Shown in pieces: positions 5,202-5,227 of a stretch of DNA of 5,227 nucleotides (position 1 is its first letter; each line of letters opens with the position of its first letter). The notes under the pieces are model-generated. The model had not been told where the DNA came from. It ran no database searches and saw nothing but the letters and a program-made list of their open reading frames with translations. The translations under genes and the position numbers were made by a program. Source of the DNA: Actinomycetota bacterium (GTDB lineage: Bacteria; Actinomycetota; Humimicrobiia; Humimicrobiales; Humimicrobiaceae); assembly GCA_028696435.1 (NCBI GenBank), contig JAQVHC010000092.1:1-5227 (forward strand), in the 5' to 3' direction.

Positions 5202-5227
5202 TATTTACTTTTAAAAGAACTTTTATT

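Overview
The window is AT-rich bacterial DNA and every recognisable gene lies on the minus strand. A tryptophan T-box leader, purine-rich Shine-Dalgarno sites (AGGAG type), a Zn-type ribosomal protein L31 and a rho-rpmE gene order all point to a low-GC Gram-positive bacterium (Bacillota sensu lato). A clostridial or halanaerobial anaerobe is my best guess, but the sequence alone does not settle the genus.

Read in the direction of transcription (high to low coordinates), the window starts with a promoter-like TATAAT box (5196-5201). It is followed at once by a complete tryptophan-specific T-box riboswitch (about 4808-5191) that ends in an intrinsic terminator. A leader of about 270 nt without a gene leads to trpB (3173-4534), a long TrpB2-type tryptophan synthase beta chain. 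When uncharged tRNA-Trp accumulates, the leader should antiterminate and switch on an enzyme that makes tryptophan from indole and serine. No trpA lies beside it, so indole salvage is a plausible role.

A spacer of about 660 bp (2513-3172) separates trpB from rho. It holds a strong hairpin, an 11-bp tandem repeat, a candidate promoter whose -10 box sits inside an inverted repeat, and a 22-bp-spaced direct repeat just ahead of rho. I see no credible protein gene in it.

The second cluster is rho (1004-2512, transcription termination factor with a Glu-rich insertion), a 293-bp spacer with its own good promoter, rpmE (504-710, ribosomal protein L31), and thyX (482 to 1, flavin-dependent thymidylate synthase, running off the window). 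rpmE and thyX are 21 bp apart and almost certainly co-transcribed. The cluster is mostly housekeeping: termination, translation and dTMP supply.

I found no CRISPR array, insertion sequence, phage gene, tRNA or rRNA, and no sign of a wholly new system. The best points are the fully readable Trp T-box with its unusual C-poor linker, a possible terminator-tail duplication, a short repeat shared by the rho tail and the rho-rpmE spacer, and the cis-elements of the trpB-rho spacer.
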